From positions 62,001 to 126,000 of the forward strand of contig CATKHW010000426.1 of assembly GCA_949752795.1 (NCBI GenBank): a DNA stretch of 64,000 bases. The letters are read 5' to 3'. Of the stretch, positions 26,083 through 39,991 are shown piece by piece (position 1 is the stretch's first letter; the number at the start of each line of letters is the position of its first letter). A program made the translations under genes and the position numbers. This DNA comes from Hyperoodon ampullatus (lineage: Eukaryota; Chordata; Mammalia; Artiodactyla; Ziphiidae). The notes under the pieces are model-generated. The model was not told the origin of the DNA and made no database searches. It worked only from the letters and a program-made list of their open reading frames with translations.

Positions 26083-27821
26083 GGACGGGCACATATCACT
26101 GTAATTTCCCGGCAGGAAGAAGAATTAACCAAATTCTCAGCCACCCACCGGGAACCAGTATAGGTCCTGAACCAAAATTTTGGACTTGCGGTCAGCTCAC
26201 CAAAAACGAGTTGAAAAATGGAGCTCAGGGGCACAGCAATTCACAAACTGGCCGAGTAATAAAAGACAACTATCGTCCAAAAATCTGTTGAGGGAAGGCA
26301 ACGAGGCGGACTTGAAAGCGAGGCAGAATAGCAGGAAACAGATTTCAAGAGGTACGTTGGAATCGCCTTTAAAGCACAGGAAGAGGGGCACAACTTCGAC
26401 AATGATGCACTTGGCCAAAAAGGGCATATGCGTTTTCTCCTGAATATATTCAGGAGAAATCGCATACGCCCTTTTTGGCCAAGCAAGCAAGCGGGCAATG
26501 CAAATCTGCACTACAAAGAAGTATCACTTCCCACCGGTCAAAAGGGACATCCACAAAATGTGTAAGAACAAGAAAGGCAAGACAGGCCCTGGAGAACAGG
26601 GAGCCTTGTTATGCTGATGGGCGGGATGTAAATTGCCAACTGCCTCTCTGGAGGAGTGCATTCTGTTCCCTAAAACAAGTAAAGAACAGAGCTACAGAGC
26701 CAAGGGCACTACCAGTCTAGGGAATATACCTTGGGAAAACTGAAAATCAATAAGACAGAGCCACCCCAAAATTTAGGGCTGCACTGCATACAAGGACCTC
26801 AACTTGGATACACCTTAAGTATCCCAGAAAATATAAACATGGTTCAAAAAATTGTGGTACTTACGTACGATGGAATATCCCTCAGCCATGAAATCAATGT
26901 CATAAGACCAGTAGCAGCAAAATGGGTGGATTCAGGTACGATGATTCTAAGTGAAATAAGTCACACAGAAAAAGAAACTTATCATAAGATATCACTTATG
27001 AAGATCCTGTAAACATGGCTACACTTGAACTGAGTTAGGAAAGAGAACAGTGTCTCACATTTAGAAAACACTCTTATACCTGCTTAAGGGGGAAGGAGAG
27101 GTGGGGTGATGCATAAAACCAGAGTTTGATATAAGCACAGGTACCGTTCCAAAAACCAACTATGGAATAGACAAGACCTACACCGTCCTCAGCGAAAGGG
27201 ACTCAAAACCCCATATTTCCCGCAGAGGAAAATATCTGACTAGTAAGAAACTTAAAACCTATGTATTGATATGTCTCCGTAAGGGAATCAAGTGTGTCTA
27301 GACTGGCATAAACATGGCAGCGAGAATCAGCTCAAACCCACTATAAAAAGGAATTTCAAAAACAAAACAAAAAAACTGGGAAATTCTTTACAATTCCTTC
27401 AGGGTCTCTGATGAAAGCTGGAATGACCCTATCTACAACGACAGCTGGATGTGGCATAAGGAGGGACACTTGGGACTGAGACGATTGGTGAGATTGGGTG
27501 AGCAAATGCAGACCCTTTAAAGCAATAATGCATGGCACCCATTCCATGGGTCCGAACTCTCCAGGTTGAAGGGAATATTACTACAGCTATAACATGTGCG
27601 GGAAACCTAGAGAACGGACACACTGTGAATACGAAAGGTTTCTAAAACTCAACGCATAGTCCCTCTCCTGGTGCTCCGGTTTGACTTTCCGTCTGCTTTA
27701 CTATCAACCTCCCAACTTGGAGAGACAGCCCCTTTAACCTCTTGGTTCGCACAGGTTGCCAATTTGGCAGAGGATGAAAGGGAAGAGGGAGAACCAATGA
27801 GAGAGTAGCTGTTAGGCATTT
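26083..27821 (+). repeat. Satellite unit 16 (copy of unit 7)
   Basis: Repeats the unit 7 variants TAATAAAAGAC, GGGCATATG and AAGAAACTTAAAACC. Palindrome at 26410-26483 with two mismatches. Confidence 0.97.
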
Positions 27822-29560
27822 GGATGGGCACATATCACTGTAATTTCCCGGCAGGAAGAAGAATTAAACAAATTCTCAGCCACCCACCGGGAACCAGTAT
27901 AGGTCCTGAACCAAAATTTTGGACTTGCGGTCAGCTCACCAAAAACGAGTTGAAAAATGGAGCTCAGGGGCACAGCAATTCACAAACTGGCCGAGTAATA
28001 AAGGACAACTATCGTCCAAAAATCTGTTGAGGGAAGGCAACGAGGCGGACTTGAAAGCGAGGCAGAATAGCAGGAAACAGATTTCAAGAGGTACGTTGGA
28101 ATCGCCTTTAAAGCACAGGAAGAGGGGCACAACTTCGACAATGATGCACTTGGCCAAAAAGGGCGTATGCGTTTTCTCCTGAATATATTCAGGAGAAAAT
28201 GCATACGCCCTTTTTGGCCAAGCAAGCAAGCGGGCAATGCAAATCTGCACTACAAAGAAGTATCACTTCCCACCGGTCAAAAGGGACATCCACAAAATGT
28301 GTAAGAACAAGAAAGGCAAGACAGGCCCTGGAGAACAGGGAGCCTTGTTATGCTGATGGGCGGGATGTAAATTGCCAACTGCCTCTCTGGAGGAGTGCAT
28401 TCTGTTCCCTAAAACAAGTAAAGAACAGAGCTACAGAGCCAAGGGCACTACCAGTCTAGGGAATATACCTTGGGAAAACTGAAAATCAATAAGACAGAGC
28501 CACCCCAAAATTTAGGGCTGCACTGCATACAAGGACCTCAACTTGGATACACCTTAAGTATCCAGGAAAATATAAACATGGTTCAAAAAATTGTGGTACT
28601 TACGTACGATGGAATATCCCTCAGCCATGAAATCAATGTCATAAGACCAGTAGCAGCAAAATGGGTGGATTCAGGTGCGATGATTCTAAGTGAAATAAGT
28701 CACACAGAAAAAGAAACTTATCATAAGATATCACTTATGAAGATCCTGTAAACATGGCTACACTTGAACTGAGTTAGGAAAGAGAACAGTGTCTCACATT
28801 TAGAAAACACTCTTATACCTGCTTAAGGGGGAAGGAGAGGTGGGGTGATGCATAAAACCAGAGTTTGATATAAGCACAGGTACCGTTCCAAAAACCAACT
28901 ATGGAATAGACAAGACCTACACCATCCTCAGCGAAAGGGACTCAAAACCCCATATTTCCCGCAGAGGAAAATATCTGACTAGTAAAAATCTTAAAACCTA
29001 TGTATTGATATGTCTCCGTAAGGGAATCAAGTGTGTCTAGACTGGCATAAACATGGCAGCGAGAATCAGCTCAAACCCACTATAAAAAGGAATTTCAAAA
29101 ACAAAACAAAAAAACTGGGAAATTGTTTACAATTCCTTCAGGGTCTCTGATGAAGGCTGGAATGACCCTATCTACAACGACAGCTGGATGTGGCATAAGG
29201 AGGGACACTTGGGACTGAGACGATTGGTGTGATTGGTTGAGCAAATGCAGACCCTTTAAAGCAATAATGCATGGCACCCATTCCATGGGTCCGAACTCTC
29301 CAGGTTGAAGGGAATATTACTACAGCTATAACATGTGCGGGAAACCTAGAGAACGGACACACTGTGAATACGAAAGGTTTCTAAAACTCAACGCATAGTC
29401 CCTCTCCTGGTGCTCCGGTTTGACTTTCCGTCTGCTTTACTATCAACCTCCCAACTTGGAGAGACAGCCCCTTTAACCTCTTGGTTCGCACAGGTTGCCA
29501 ATTTGGCAGAGGATGAAAGGGAAGAGGGAGAACCAATGAGAGAGTAGCTGTTAGGCATTT
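27822..29560 (+). repeat. Satellite unit 17 (copy of unit 8)
   Basis: Same variant set as unit 8, plus one private change GGTGTGATTGG near 29225. Palindrome at 28149-28222 with one mismatch, the same as in unit 8. Confidence 0.97.
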
Positions 29561-31299
29561 GGACGGGCACATATCACTGTAATTTCCCGGCAGGAAGAAG
29601 AATTAAACAAATTCTCAGCCACCCACCGGGAACCAGTATAGGTCCTGAACCAAAATTTTGGACTTGCGGTCAGCTCACCAAAAACGAGTTGAAAAATGGA
29701 GCTCAGGGGCACAGCAATTCACAAACTGGCCGAGTAATAAAGGACAACTATCGTCCAAAAATCTGTTGAGGGAAGGCAACGAGGCGGACTTGAAAGCGAG
29801 GCAGAATAGCAGGAAACAGATTTCAAGAGGTACGTTGGAATCGCCTTTAAAGCACAGGAAGAGGGGCACAACTTCGACAATGATGCACTTGGCCAAAAAG
29901 GGCGTATGCGTTTTCTCCTGAATATATTCAGGAGAAAACGCATACGCCCTTTTTGGCCAAGCAAGCAAGCGGGCAATGCAAATCTGCACTACAAAGAAGT
30001 ATCACTTCCCACCGGTCAAAAGGGACATCCACAAAATGTGTAAGAACAAGAAAGGCAAGACAGGCCCTGGAGAACAGGGAGCCTTGTTATGCTGATGGGC
30101 GGGATGTAAATTGCCAACTGCCTCTCTGGAGGAGTGCATTCTGTTCCCTAAAACAAGTAAAGAACAGAGCTACAGAGCCAAGGGCACTACCAGTCTAGGG
30201 AATATACCTTGGGAAAACTGAAAATCAATAAGACAGAGCCACCCCAAAATTTAGGGCTGCACTGCATACAAGGACCTCAACTTGGATACACCTTAAGTAT
30301 CCCAGAAAATATAAACATGGTTCAAAAAATTGTGGTACTTACGTACGATGGAATATCCCTCAGCCATGAAATCAATGTCATAAGACCAGTAGCAGCAAAA
30401 TGGGTGGATTCAGGTGCGATGATTCTAAGTGAAATAAGTCACACAGAAAAAGAAACTTATCATAAGATATCACTTATGAAGATCCTGTAAACATGGCTAC
30501 ACTTGAACTGAGTTAGGAAAGAGAACAGTGTCTCACATTTAGAAAACACTCTTATACCTGCTTAAGGGGGAAGGAGAGGTGGGGTGATGCATAAAACCAG
30601 AGTTTGATATAAGCACAGGTACCGTTCCAAAAACCAACTATGGAATAGACAAGACCTACACCGTCCTCAGCGAAAGGGACTCAAAACCCCATATTTCCCG
30701 CAGAGGAAAATATCTGACTAGTAAGAATCTTAAAACCTATGTATTGATATGTCTCCGTAAGGGAATCAAGTGTGTCTAGACTGGCATAAACATGGCAGCG
30801 AGAATCAGCTCAAACCCACTATAAAAAGGAATTTCAAAAACAAAACAAAAAAACTGGGAAATTCTTTACAATTCCTTCAGGGTCTCTGATGAAAGCTGGA
30901 ATGACCCTATCTACAACGACAGCTGGATGTGGCATAAGGAGGGACACTTGGGACTGAGACGATTGGTGAGATTGGGTGAGCAAATGCAGACGCTTTAAAG
31001 CAATAATGCATGGCACCCATTCCATGGGTCCGAACTCTCCAGGTTGAAGGGAATATTACTACAGCTATAACATGTGCGGGAAACCTAGAGAACGGACACA
31101 CTGTGAATACGAAAGGTTTCTAAAACTCAACGCATAGTCCCTCCCCTGGTGCTCTGGTTTGACTTTCCATCTGCTTTACTATCAACCTCCCAACTTGGAG
31201 AGACAGCCCCTTTAACCTCTTGGTTCGCACAGGTTGCCACTTTGGCAGAGGATGAAAGGGAAGAGGGAGAACCAATGAGAGAGTAGCTGTTAGGCATTT
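29561..31299 (+). repeat. Satellite unit 18 (copy of unit 9)
   Basis: Matches unit 9 including GACGCTTTAAAG near 30989 and the CTCTGG tail. It differs at ACCGTCCTC near 30660. Perfect palindrome at 29888-29961. Confidence 0.97.
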
Positions 31300-33036
31300 G
31301 GACGGGCACATATCACTGTAATTTCCCGGCAGGAAGAAGAATTAAACAAATTCTCAGCCACCCACCGGGAACCAGTATAGGTCCTGAACCAAAATTTTGG
31401 ACTTGCGGTCAGCTCACCAAAAACGAGTTGAAAAATGGAGCTCAGGGGCACAGCAATTCACAAACTGGCCGAGTAATAAAGGACAACTATCGTCCAAAAA
31501 TCTGTTGAGGGAAGGCAACGAGGCGGACTTGAAAGCGAGGCAGAATAGCAGGAAACAGATTTCAAGAGGTACGTTGGAATCGCCTTTAAAGCACAGGAAG
31601 AGGGGCACAACTTCGACAATGATGCACTTGGCCAAAAAGGGCGTATGCGTTTTCTCCTGAATATATTCAGGAGAAAACGCATACGCCCTTTTTGGCCAAG
31701 CAAGCAAGCGGGCAATGCAAATCTGCACTACAAAGAAGTATCACTTCCCACCGGTCAAAAGGGACATCCACAAAATGTGTAAGAACAAGAAAGGCAAGAC
31801 AGGCCCTGGAGAACAGGGAGCCTTGTTATGCTGATGGGCAGGATGTAAATTGCCAACTGCCTCTCTGGAGGAGTGCATTCTGTTCCCTAAAACAAGTAAA
31901 GAACAGAGCTACAGAGACAAGGGCACTACCAGTCTAGGGAATATACCTTGGGAAAACTGAAAATCAATAAGACAGAGCCACCCCAAAATTTAGGGCTGCA
32001 CTGCATACAAGGACCTCAACTTGGATACACCTTAAGTATCCCAGAAAATATAAACATGGTTCAAAAAATTGTGGTACTTACGTACGATGGAATATCCCTC
32101 AGCCATGAAATCAATGTCATAAGACCAGTAGCAGCAAAATGGGTGGATTCAGGTACGATGATTCTAAGTGAAATAAGTCACACAGAAAAAGAAACTTATC
32201 ATAAGATATCACTTATGAAGATCCTGTAAACATGGCTACACTTGAACTGAGTTAGGAAAGAGAACAGTGTCTCACATTTAGAAAACACTCATACCTGCTT
32301 AAGGGGGAAGGAGAGGTGGGGTGATGCATAAAACCAGAGTTTGATATAAGCACAGGTACCGTTCCAAAAACCAACTATGGAATAGACAAGACCTACACCG
32401 TCCTCAGCGAAAGGGACTCAAAACCCCATATTTCCCGCAGAGGAAAATATCTGACTAGTAAGAATCTTAAAACCTATGTATTGATATGTCTCCGTAAGGG
32501 AATCAAGTGTGTCTAGACTGGCATAAACATGGCAGCGAGAATCAGCTCAAACCCACTATAAAAAGGAATTTCAAAAACAAAACAAAAAAACTGTGAAATT
32601 CTTTGCAATTCCTTCAGGGTCTCTGATGAAAGCTGGAATGACCCTATCTACAACGACAGCTGGATGTGGCATAAGGAGGGACACTTGGGACTGAGACGAT
32701 TGGTGAGATTGGGTGAGCAAATGCAGACCCTTTAAAGCAATAATGCATGGCACCCATTCCATGGGTCCGAACTCTCCAGGTTGAAGGGAATATTACTACA
32801 GCTATAACATGTGCGGGAAACCTAGAGAACGGACACACTGTGAATACGAAAGGTTTCTAAAACTCAACGCATAGTCCCTCTCCTGGTGCTCCGGTTTGAC
32901 TTTCCGTCTGCTTTACTATCAACCTCCCAACTTGGAGAGACAGCCCCTTTAACCTCTTGGTTCGCACAGGTTGCCAATTTGGCAGAGGATGAAAGGGAAG
33001 AGGGAGAACCAATGAGAGAGTAGCTGTTAGGCATTT
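31300..33036 (+). repeat. Satellite unit 19 (1,737 bp, copy of unit 10)
   Basis: Carries the same TT deletion as unit 10, near 32290. One private change is GGGCAGGATG near 31836. Perfect palindrome at 31627-31700. Confidence 0.97.
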
Positions 33037-34775
33037 GGAGGGGCACATATCACTGTAATTTCCCGGCAGGAAGAAGAATTAACCAAATTCTCAGCCACCC
33101 ACCGGGAACCAATATAGGTCCTGAACCAAAATTTTGGACTTGCGGTCAGCTCTCCAAAAACGAGTTGAAAAATGGAGCTCAGGGGCACAGCAATTCACAA
33201 ACTGGCCGAGTAATAAAAGACAACTATCGTCCAAAAATCTGTTGAGGGAAGGCAACGAGGCGGACTTGAAAGCGAGGCAGAATAGCAGGAAACAGATTTC
33301 AAGAGGTACGTTGGAATCGCCTTTAAAGCACAAGAGGAGGGGCACAACTTCGACAATGATGCACTTGGCCAAAAAGGGCGTATGCGTTTTCTCCTGAATA
33401 TATTCAGGAGACAACGCATACGCCCTTTTTGGCCAAGCAAGCAAGCGGGCAATGCAAATCTGCACTACAAAGAAGTATCACTTCCCACCGGTCAAAAGGG
33501 ACATCCACAAAATGTGTAAGAACAAGAAAGGCAAGACAGGCCCTGGAGAACAGGGAGCCTTGTTATGCTGATGGGCGGGATGTAAATTGCCAACTGCCTC
33601 TCTGGAGGAGTGCATTCTGTTCCCTAAAACAAGTAAAGAACAGAGCTACAGAGCCAAGGGCACTACCAGTCTAGGGAATATACCTTGGGAAAACTGAAAA
33701 TCAATAAGACAGAGCCACCCCAAAATTTAGGGCTGCACTGCATACAAGGACCTCAACTTGGATACACCTTAAGTATCCCAGAAAATATAAACATGGTTCA
33801 AAAAATTGTGGTACTTACGTACGATGGAATATCCCTCAGCCATGAAATCAATGTCATAAGACCAGTAGCAGCAAAATGGGTGGATTCAGGTACGATGATT
33901 CTAAGTGAAATAAGTCACACAGAAAAAGAAACTTATCATAAGATATCACTTATGAAGATCCTGTAAACATGGCTACACTTGAACTGAGTTAGGAAAGAGA
34001 ACAGTGTCTCACATTTAGAAAACACTCTTATACCTGCTTAAGGGGGAATGAGAGGTGGGGTGATGCATAAAACCAGAGTTTGATATAAGCACAGGTACCG
34101 TTCCAAAAACCAACTATGGAATAGACAAGACCTACACCATCCTCAGCGAAAGGGACTCAAAACCCCATATTTCCCGCAGAGGAAAATATCTGACTAGTAA
34201 GAATCTTAAAACCTATGTATTGATATGTCTCCGTAAGGGAATCAAGTGTGTCTAGACTGGCATAAACATGGCAGCGAGAATCAGCTCAAACCCACTATAA
34301 AAAGGAATTTCAAAAACAAAACCAAAAAACGGGGAAATTCTTTACAATTCCTTCAGGGTTTCTGATGAAAGCTGGAATGACCCTATCTACAACGACAGCT
34401 GGATGTGGCATAAGGAGGGACACTTGGGACTGAGACGATTGGTGAGATTGGGTGAGCAATTGCAGACGCTTTAAAGCAATAATGCATGGCACCCATTCCA
34501 TGGGTCCGAACTCTCCAGGTTGAAGGGAATATTACTACAGCTATAACATGTGCGGGAAACCTAGAGAACGGACACACTGTGAATACGAAAGGTTTCTAAA
34601 ACTCAAAGAATAAACCCTCTCCTGGTGCTCCGGTTTGACTTTCCGTCTGCTTTACTATCAACCTCCCAACTTGGAGAGACAGCCCCTTTAACCTCTTGGT
34701 TCGCACAGGTTGCCAATTTGGCAGAGGATGAAAGGGAAGAGGGAGAACCAATGAGAGAGTAGCTGTTAGGCATTT
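33037..34775 (+). repeat. Satellite unit 20 (chimera of unit 11-like and unit 12-like parts)
   Basis: Matches unit 11 as far as 34,321. The next bases then read like unit 12 (ACCAAAAAACGGGG, AGGGTTTCTG). Further on it has its own TTGCAGACGC near 34460 and the AGAATAAACCC tail shared with units 21 and 22. The palindrome (33364-33437) has one mismatch, CAGGAGACAAC. Confidence 0.97.
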
Positions 34776-36514
34776 GGACGGGCACATATCACTGTAATTT
34801 CCCGGCAGGAAGAAGAATTAACCAAATTCTCAGCCACCCACCGGGAACCAGTATAGGTCCTGAACCAAAATTTTGGACTTGCGGTCAGCTCTCCAAAAAC
34901 GAGTTGAAAAATGGAGCTCAGGGACACAGCAATTCACAAACTGGCCGAGTAATAAAGGACAACTATCGTCCAAAAATCTGTTGAGGGAAGGCAACGAGGC
35001 GGACTTGAAAGCGAGGCAGAATAGCAGGAAACAGATTTCAAGAGGTACGTTGGAATCGCCTTTAAAGCACAGGAAGAGGGGCACAACTTCGACAATGATG
35101 CACTTGGCCAAAAAGGGCGTATGCGTTTTCTCCTGAATATATTCAGGAGAAAACGCATACGCCCTTTTTGGCCAAGCAAGCAAGCGGGCAATGCAAATCT
35201 GCACTACAAAGAAGTATCACTTCCCACCGGTCAAAAGGGACATCCACAAAATGTGTAAGAACAAGAAAGGCAAGACAGGCCCTGGAGAACAGGGAGCCTT
35301 GTTATGCTGATGGGCGGGATGTAAATTGCCAACTGCCTCTCTGGAGGAGTGCATTCTGTTCCCTAAAATAAGTAAAGAACAGAGCTACAGAGCCAAGGGC
35401 ACTACCAGTCTAGGGAATATACCTTGGGAAAACTGAAAATCAATAAGACAGAGCCACCCCAAAATTTAGGGCTGCACTGAATACAAGGACCTCAACTTGG
35501 ATACACCTTAAGTATCCCAGAAAATATAAACATGGTTCAAAAAATAGTGGTACTTACGTACGATGGAATATCCCTCAGCCATGAAATCAATGTCATAAGA
35601 CCAGTAGCAGCAAAATGGGTGGATTCAGGTACGATGATTCTAAGTGAAATAAGTCACAGAGAAAAAGAAACTTATCATAAGATATCACTTATGAAGATCC
35701 TGTAAACATGGCTACACTTGAACTGAGTTAGGAAAGAGAACAGTGTCTCACATTTAGAAAACACTCTTATACCTGCTTAAGGGGGAAGGAGAGGTGGGGT
35801 GATGCATAAAACCAGAGTTTGATATAAGCACAGGTACCGTTCCAAAAACCAACTATGGAATAGACAAGACCTACACCGTCCTCAGTGAAAGGGACTCAAA
35901 ACCCCATATTTCCCGCAGAGGAAAATATCTGACTAGTAAGAATCTTAAAACCTATGTATTGATATGTCTCCATAAGGGAATCAAGTGTGTCTAGACTGGC
36001 ATAAACATGGCAGCCAGAATCAGCTCAAACCCACTATAAAAAGGAATTTCAAAAACAAAACAAAAAAACTGGGAAATTCTTTACAATTCCTTCAGGGTCT
36101 CTGATGAAAGCTGGAATGACCCTATCTACAACGACAGCTGGATGTGGCATAAGGAGGGACACTTGGGACTGAGACGAATGGTGAGATTGGGTGAGCAAAT
36201 GCAGACGCTTTAAAGCAATAATGCATGGCACCCATTCCATGGGTCCGAACTCTCCAGGTTGAAGGGAATATTACTACAGCTATAACATGGGCGGGAAACC
36301 TAGAGAACGGACACACTGTGAATACGAAAGGTTTCTAAAACTCAAAGAATAAACCCTCTCCTGGTGCTCCGGTTTGACTATCCGGCTGCTTTACTATCAA
36401 GCTCCCAACTTGGAGAGACAGCCCCTTTAACCTCTTGGTTCGCACAGGTTGCCAATTTGGCAGAGGATGAAAGGGAAGAGGGAGAACCAATGAGAGAGTA
36501 GCTGTTAGGCATTT
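34776..36514 (+). repeat. Satellite unit 21
   Basis: The open stretch is broken here: TGCACTGAATAC near 35474 puts in a stop. Other marks are CCTAAAATAAG near 35362, AAAATAGTGG near 35541 and CACAGAGAAA near 35656. The last 0.8 kb is nearly identical to that of unit 22. Perfect palindrome at 35103-35176. Confidence 0.97.
35690..36514 (+). repeat. 0.8-kb half-unit patch, repeated in the next unit
   Basis: Nearly identical to about 37428-38252. Shared rare variants are GGCAGCCAGAATC, GACGAATGGTG, CAGACGCTTT, CATGGGCGGG and GACTATCCGGC. I see three base differences. The units upstream and downstream of the patch lack this combination, so the copying involved half a unit only. Confidence 0.85.
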
Positions 36515-38252
36515 GGACGGGCACATATCACTGTAATTTCCCGGCAGGAAGAAGTATTAACCAAATTCTCAGCCACCCACCGGGAACCAGTATAGGTCCT
36601 GAACCAAAATTTTGGACTTGCGGTCAGCTCACCAAAAACGAGTTGAAAAATGGAGCTCAGGGGCACAGCAATTCACAAACTGGCCGAGTAATAAAGGACA
36701 ACTATCGACCAAAAATCTGTTGAGGGAAGGCAACGAGGCGGACTTGAAAGCGAGGCAGAATAGCAGGAAACAGATTTCAAGAGGTACGTTGGAATCGCCT
36801 TTAAAGCACAGGAATAGGGGCATAACTTCGACAATGATGCACTTAGCCAAAAAGGGCGTATGCGTTTTCTCCTGAATATATTCAGGAGAAAACGCATACG
36901 CCCTTTTTGGCCAAGCAAGCAAGCGGGCAATGCAAATCTGCACTACAAAGAAGTATCACTTCCCACCGGTCAAAAGGGACATCCACAAAATGTGTAAGAA
37001 AAGAAACGCAAGACAGGCCCTGGAGAACAGGGAGCCTTGTTATGCTGATGGGCGGGATGTAAATTGCCAACTGCCTCTCTGGAGGAGTGCATTCTGTTCC
37101 CTAAAACAAGTAAAGAACAGAGCTACAGAGCCAAGGGCACTACCAGTCTAGGGAATATACCTTGGGAAAACTGAAAATCAATAAGACAGAGCCACCCCAA
37201 AATTTAGGGCTGCACTGCATACAAGGACCTCAACTTGGATACACCTTAAGTATCCCAGAAAATATAAACATGGTTCAAAAAATTGTGGTACTTACGTACG
37301 ATGGAATATCCCTCAGCCATGAAATCAATGTCATAAGACCAGTAGCAGCAAAATGGGTGGATTCAGGTACGATGATTCTAAGTGAAATAAGTCACACAGA
37401 AAAAGAAACTTATCATAAGATATCACTTATGAAGATCCTGTAAACATGGCTACACTTGAACTGAGTTAGGAAAGAGAACAGTGTCTCACATTTAGAAAAC
37501 ACTCTTATACCTGCTTAAGGTTGAAGGAGAGGTGGGGTGATGCATAAAACCAGAGTTTGATATAAGCACAGGTACCGTTCCAAAAACCAACTATGGAATA
37601 GACAAGACCTACACCGTCCTCAGTGAAAGGGACTCAAAACCCCATATTTCCCGCAGAGGAAAATATCTGACTAGTAAGAATCTTAAAACCTATGTATTGA
37701 TATGTCTCCATAAGGGAATCAAGTGTGTCTAGACTGGCATAAACATGGCAGCCAGAATCAGCTCAAACCCACTATAAAAAGGAATTTCAAAAACAAAACA
37801 AAAAAACTGGGAAATTCTTTACAATTCCTTCAGGGTCTCTGATGAAAGCTGGAATGACCCTATCTACAACGACAGCTGGATGTGGCATAAGGAGGGACAC
37901 TTGGGACTGAGACGAATGGTGAGATTGGGTGAGCAAATGCAGACGCTTTAAAGCAATAATGCATGGCACCCATTCCATGGGTCCGAACTCTCCAGGTTGA
38001 AGGGAATATTACTACAGCTATAACATGGGCGGGAAACCTAGAGAACGGACACACTGTGAATACGAAAGGTTTCTAAAACTCAAAGAATAAACCCTCTCCT
38101 GGTGCTCCGGTTTGACTATCCGGCTGCTTTACTATCAACCTCCCAACTTGGAGAGACAGCCCCTTTAACCTCTTGGTTCGCACAGGTTGCCAATTTGGCA
38201 GAGGATGAAAGGGAAGAGGGAGAACCAATGAGAGAGTAGCTGTTAGGCATTT
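36515..38252 (+). repeat. Satellite unit 22 (1,738 bp)
   Basis: One C is missing near 37000 (GTAAGAAAAGAAACGC). Private changes are GAAGTATTAACC near 36551, ATCGACCAAA near 36705, GGAATAGGGGC near 36811 and AAGGTTGAAGG near 37518. Its AAACGCAAGAC is shared with units 14 and 37. Palindrome at 36842-36915 has one mismatch (CTTAGCC). Confidence 0.97.
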
Positions 38253-39991
38253 GGACGGGCACATATCACTGTAATTTCCTGGCAGGAAGAAGAATTAACC
38301 AAATTCTCAGCCACCCACCGGGAACCAGTATAGGTCCTGAAGCAAAATTTTGGACTTGCGGTCAGCTCTCCAAAAACGAGTTGAAAAATGGAGCTCAGGG
38401 ACACAGCAATTCACAAACTGGCCGAGTAATAAAGGACAACTATCGTCCAAAAATCTGTTGAGGGAAGGCAACGAGGCAGACTTGAAAGTGAGGCAGAATA
38501 GCAGGAAACAGATTTCAAGAGGTACGTTGGAATCGCCTTTAAAGCACAGGAAGAGGGGCACAACTTCGACAATGACGCACTTGGCCAAAAAGGGCGTATG
38601 CGTTTTCTCCTGAATATATTCAGGAGAAAACGCATACGCCCTTTTTGGCCAAGCAAGCAAGCGGGCAATGCAAATCTGCACTACAAAGAAGTATCACTTC
38701 CCACCGGTCAAAAGGGACATCCACAAAATGTGTAAGAACAAGAAAGGCAAGACAGGCCCTGGAGAACAGGGAGCCTTGTTATGCTGATGGGCGGGATGTA
38801 AATTGCCAACTGCCTCTCTGGAGGAGTGCATTCTGTTCCCTAAAACAAGTAAAGAACAGAGCTACAGAGCCAAGGGCACTACCAGTCTAGGGAATATACC
38901 TTGGGAAAACTGAAAATCAATAAGACAGAGCCACCCCAAAACTTAGGGCTGCACTGCATACAAGGACCTCAACTTGGATACACCTTAAGTATCCCAGAAA
39001 ATATAAACATGGTTCAAAAAATTGTGGTACTTACGTACGATGGAATATCCCTCAGCCAGGAAATCAATGTCATAAGACCAGTAGCAGCAAAATGGGTGGA
39101 TTCAGGTACGATGATTCTAAGTGAAATAAGTCACACAGAAAAAGAAACTTATCATAAGATATCACTTATGAAGATCCTGTAAACATGGCTACACTTGAAC
39201 TGAGTTAGGAAAGAGAACAGTGTCTCACATTTAGAAAACACTCTTATACCTGCTTAAGGGGGAAGGAGAGGTGGGGTGATGCATAAAACCAGAGTTTGAT
39301 ATAAGCACAGGTACCGTTCCAAAAACCAACTATGGAATAGACAAGACCTACACCATCCTCAGTGAAAGGGACTCAAAACCCCATATTTCCCGCAGAGGAA
39401 AATATCTGACTAGTAAGAATCTTAAAACCTATGTATTGATATGTCTCCGTAAGGGAATCAAGTGTGTCTAGACTGGCATAAACATGGCAGCGAGAATCAG
39501 CTCAAACCCACTATAAAAAGGAATTTCAAAAACAAAACAAAAAAACTGGGAAATTCTTTACAATTCCTTCAGGGTCTCTGATGAAAGCTGGAATGACCCT
39601 ATCTACAACGACAGCTGGATGTGGCATAAGGAGGGACACTTAGGACTGAGACGATTGGTGAGATTGGGTGAGCAAATGCAGACCCTTTAAAGCAATAATG
39701 CATGGCACCCATTCCATGGGTCCGAACTCTCCAGGTTGAAGGGAATATTACTACAGCTATAACATGTGCGGGAAACCTAGAGAACGGACACACTGTGAAT
39801 ACGAAAGGTTTCTAAAACTCAACGAATAGTCCCTCTCCTGGTGCTCCGGTTTGACTTTCCGTCTGCTTTACTATCAACCTCCCAACTTGGAGAGACAGCC
39901 CCTTTAACCTCTTGGTTCGCACAGGTTGCCAATTTGGCAGAGGATGAAAGGGAAGAGGGAGAACCAATGAGAGAGTAGCTGTTAGGCATTT
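38253..39991 (+). repeat. Satellite unit 23
   Basis: Perfect palindrome at 38580-38653. Marks are GAAGCAAAATT near 38339, GAGGCAGACTT near 38473, GAAAGTGAGG near 38485 (also unit 34), AGCCAGGAAATC near 39055 and ACTTAGGACTG near 39638. Confidence 0.97.

Larger units (their letters stand above)
25914..34321 (+). repeat. 8.4-kb duplicated block, second copy (end of unit 15 to unit 20)
   Basis: Partner of 10265-18672. The block starts in unit 15, whose earlier part resembles unit 10. It ends in unit 20 inside the A-rich tract, where the sequence switches to a unit 12-like version. Both ends are therefore recombination junctions between different unit types. Confidence 0.93.
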
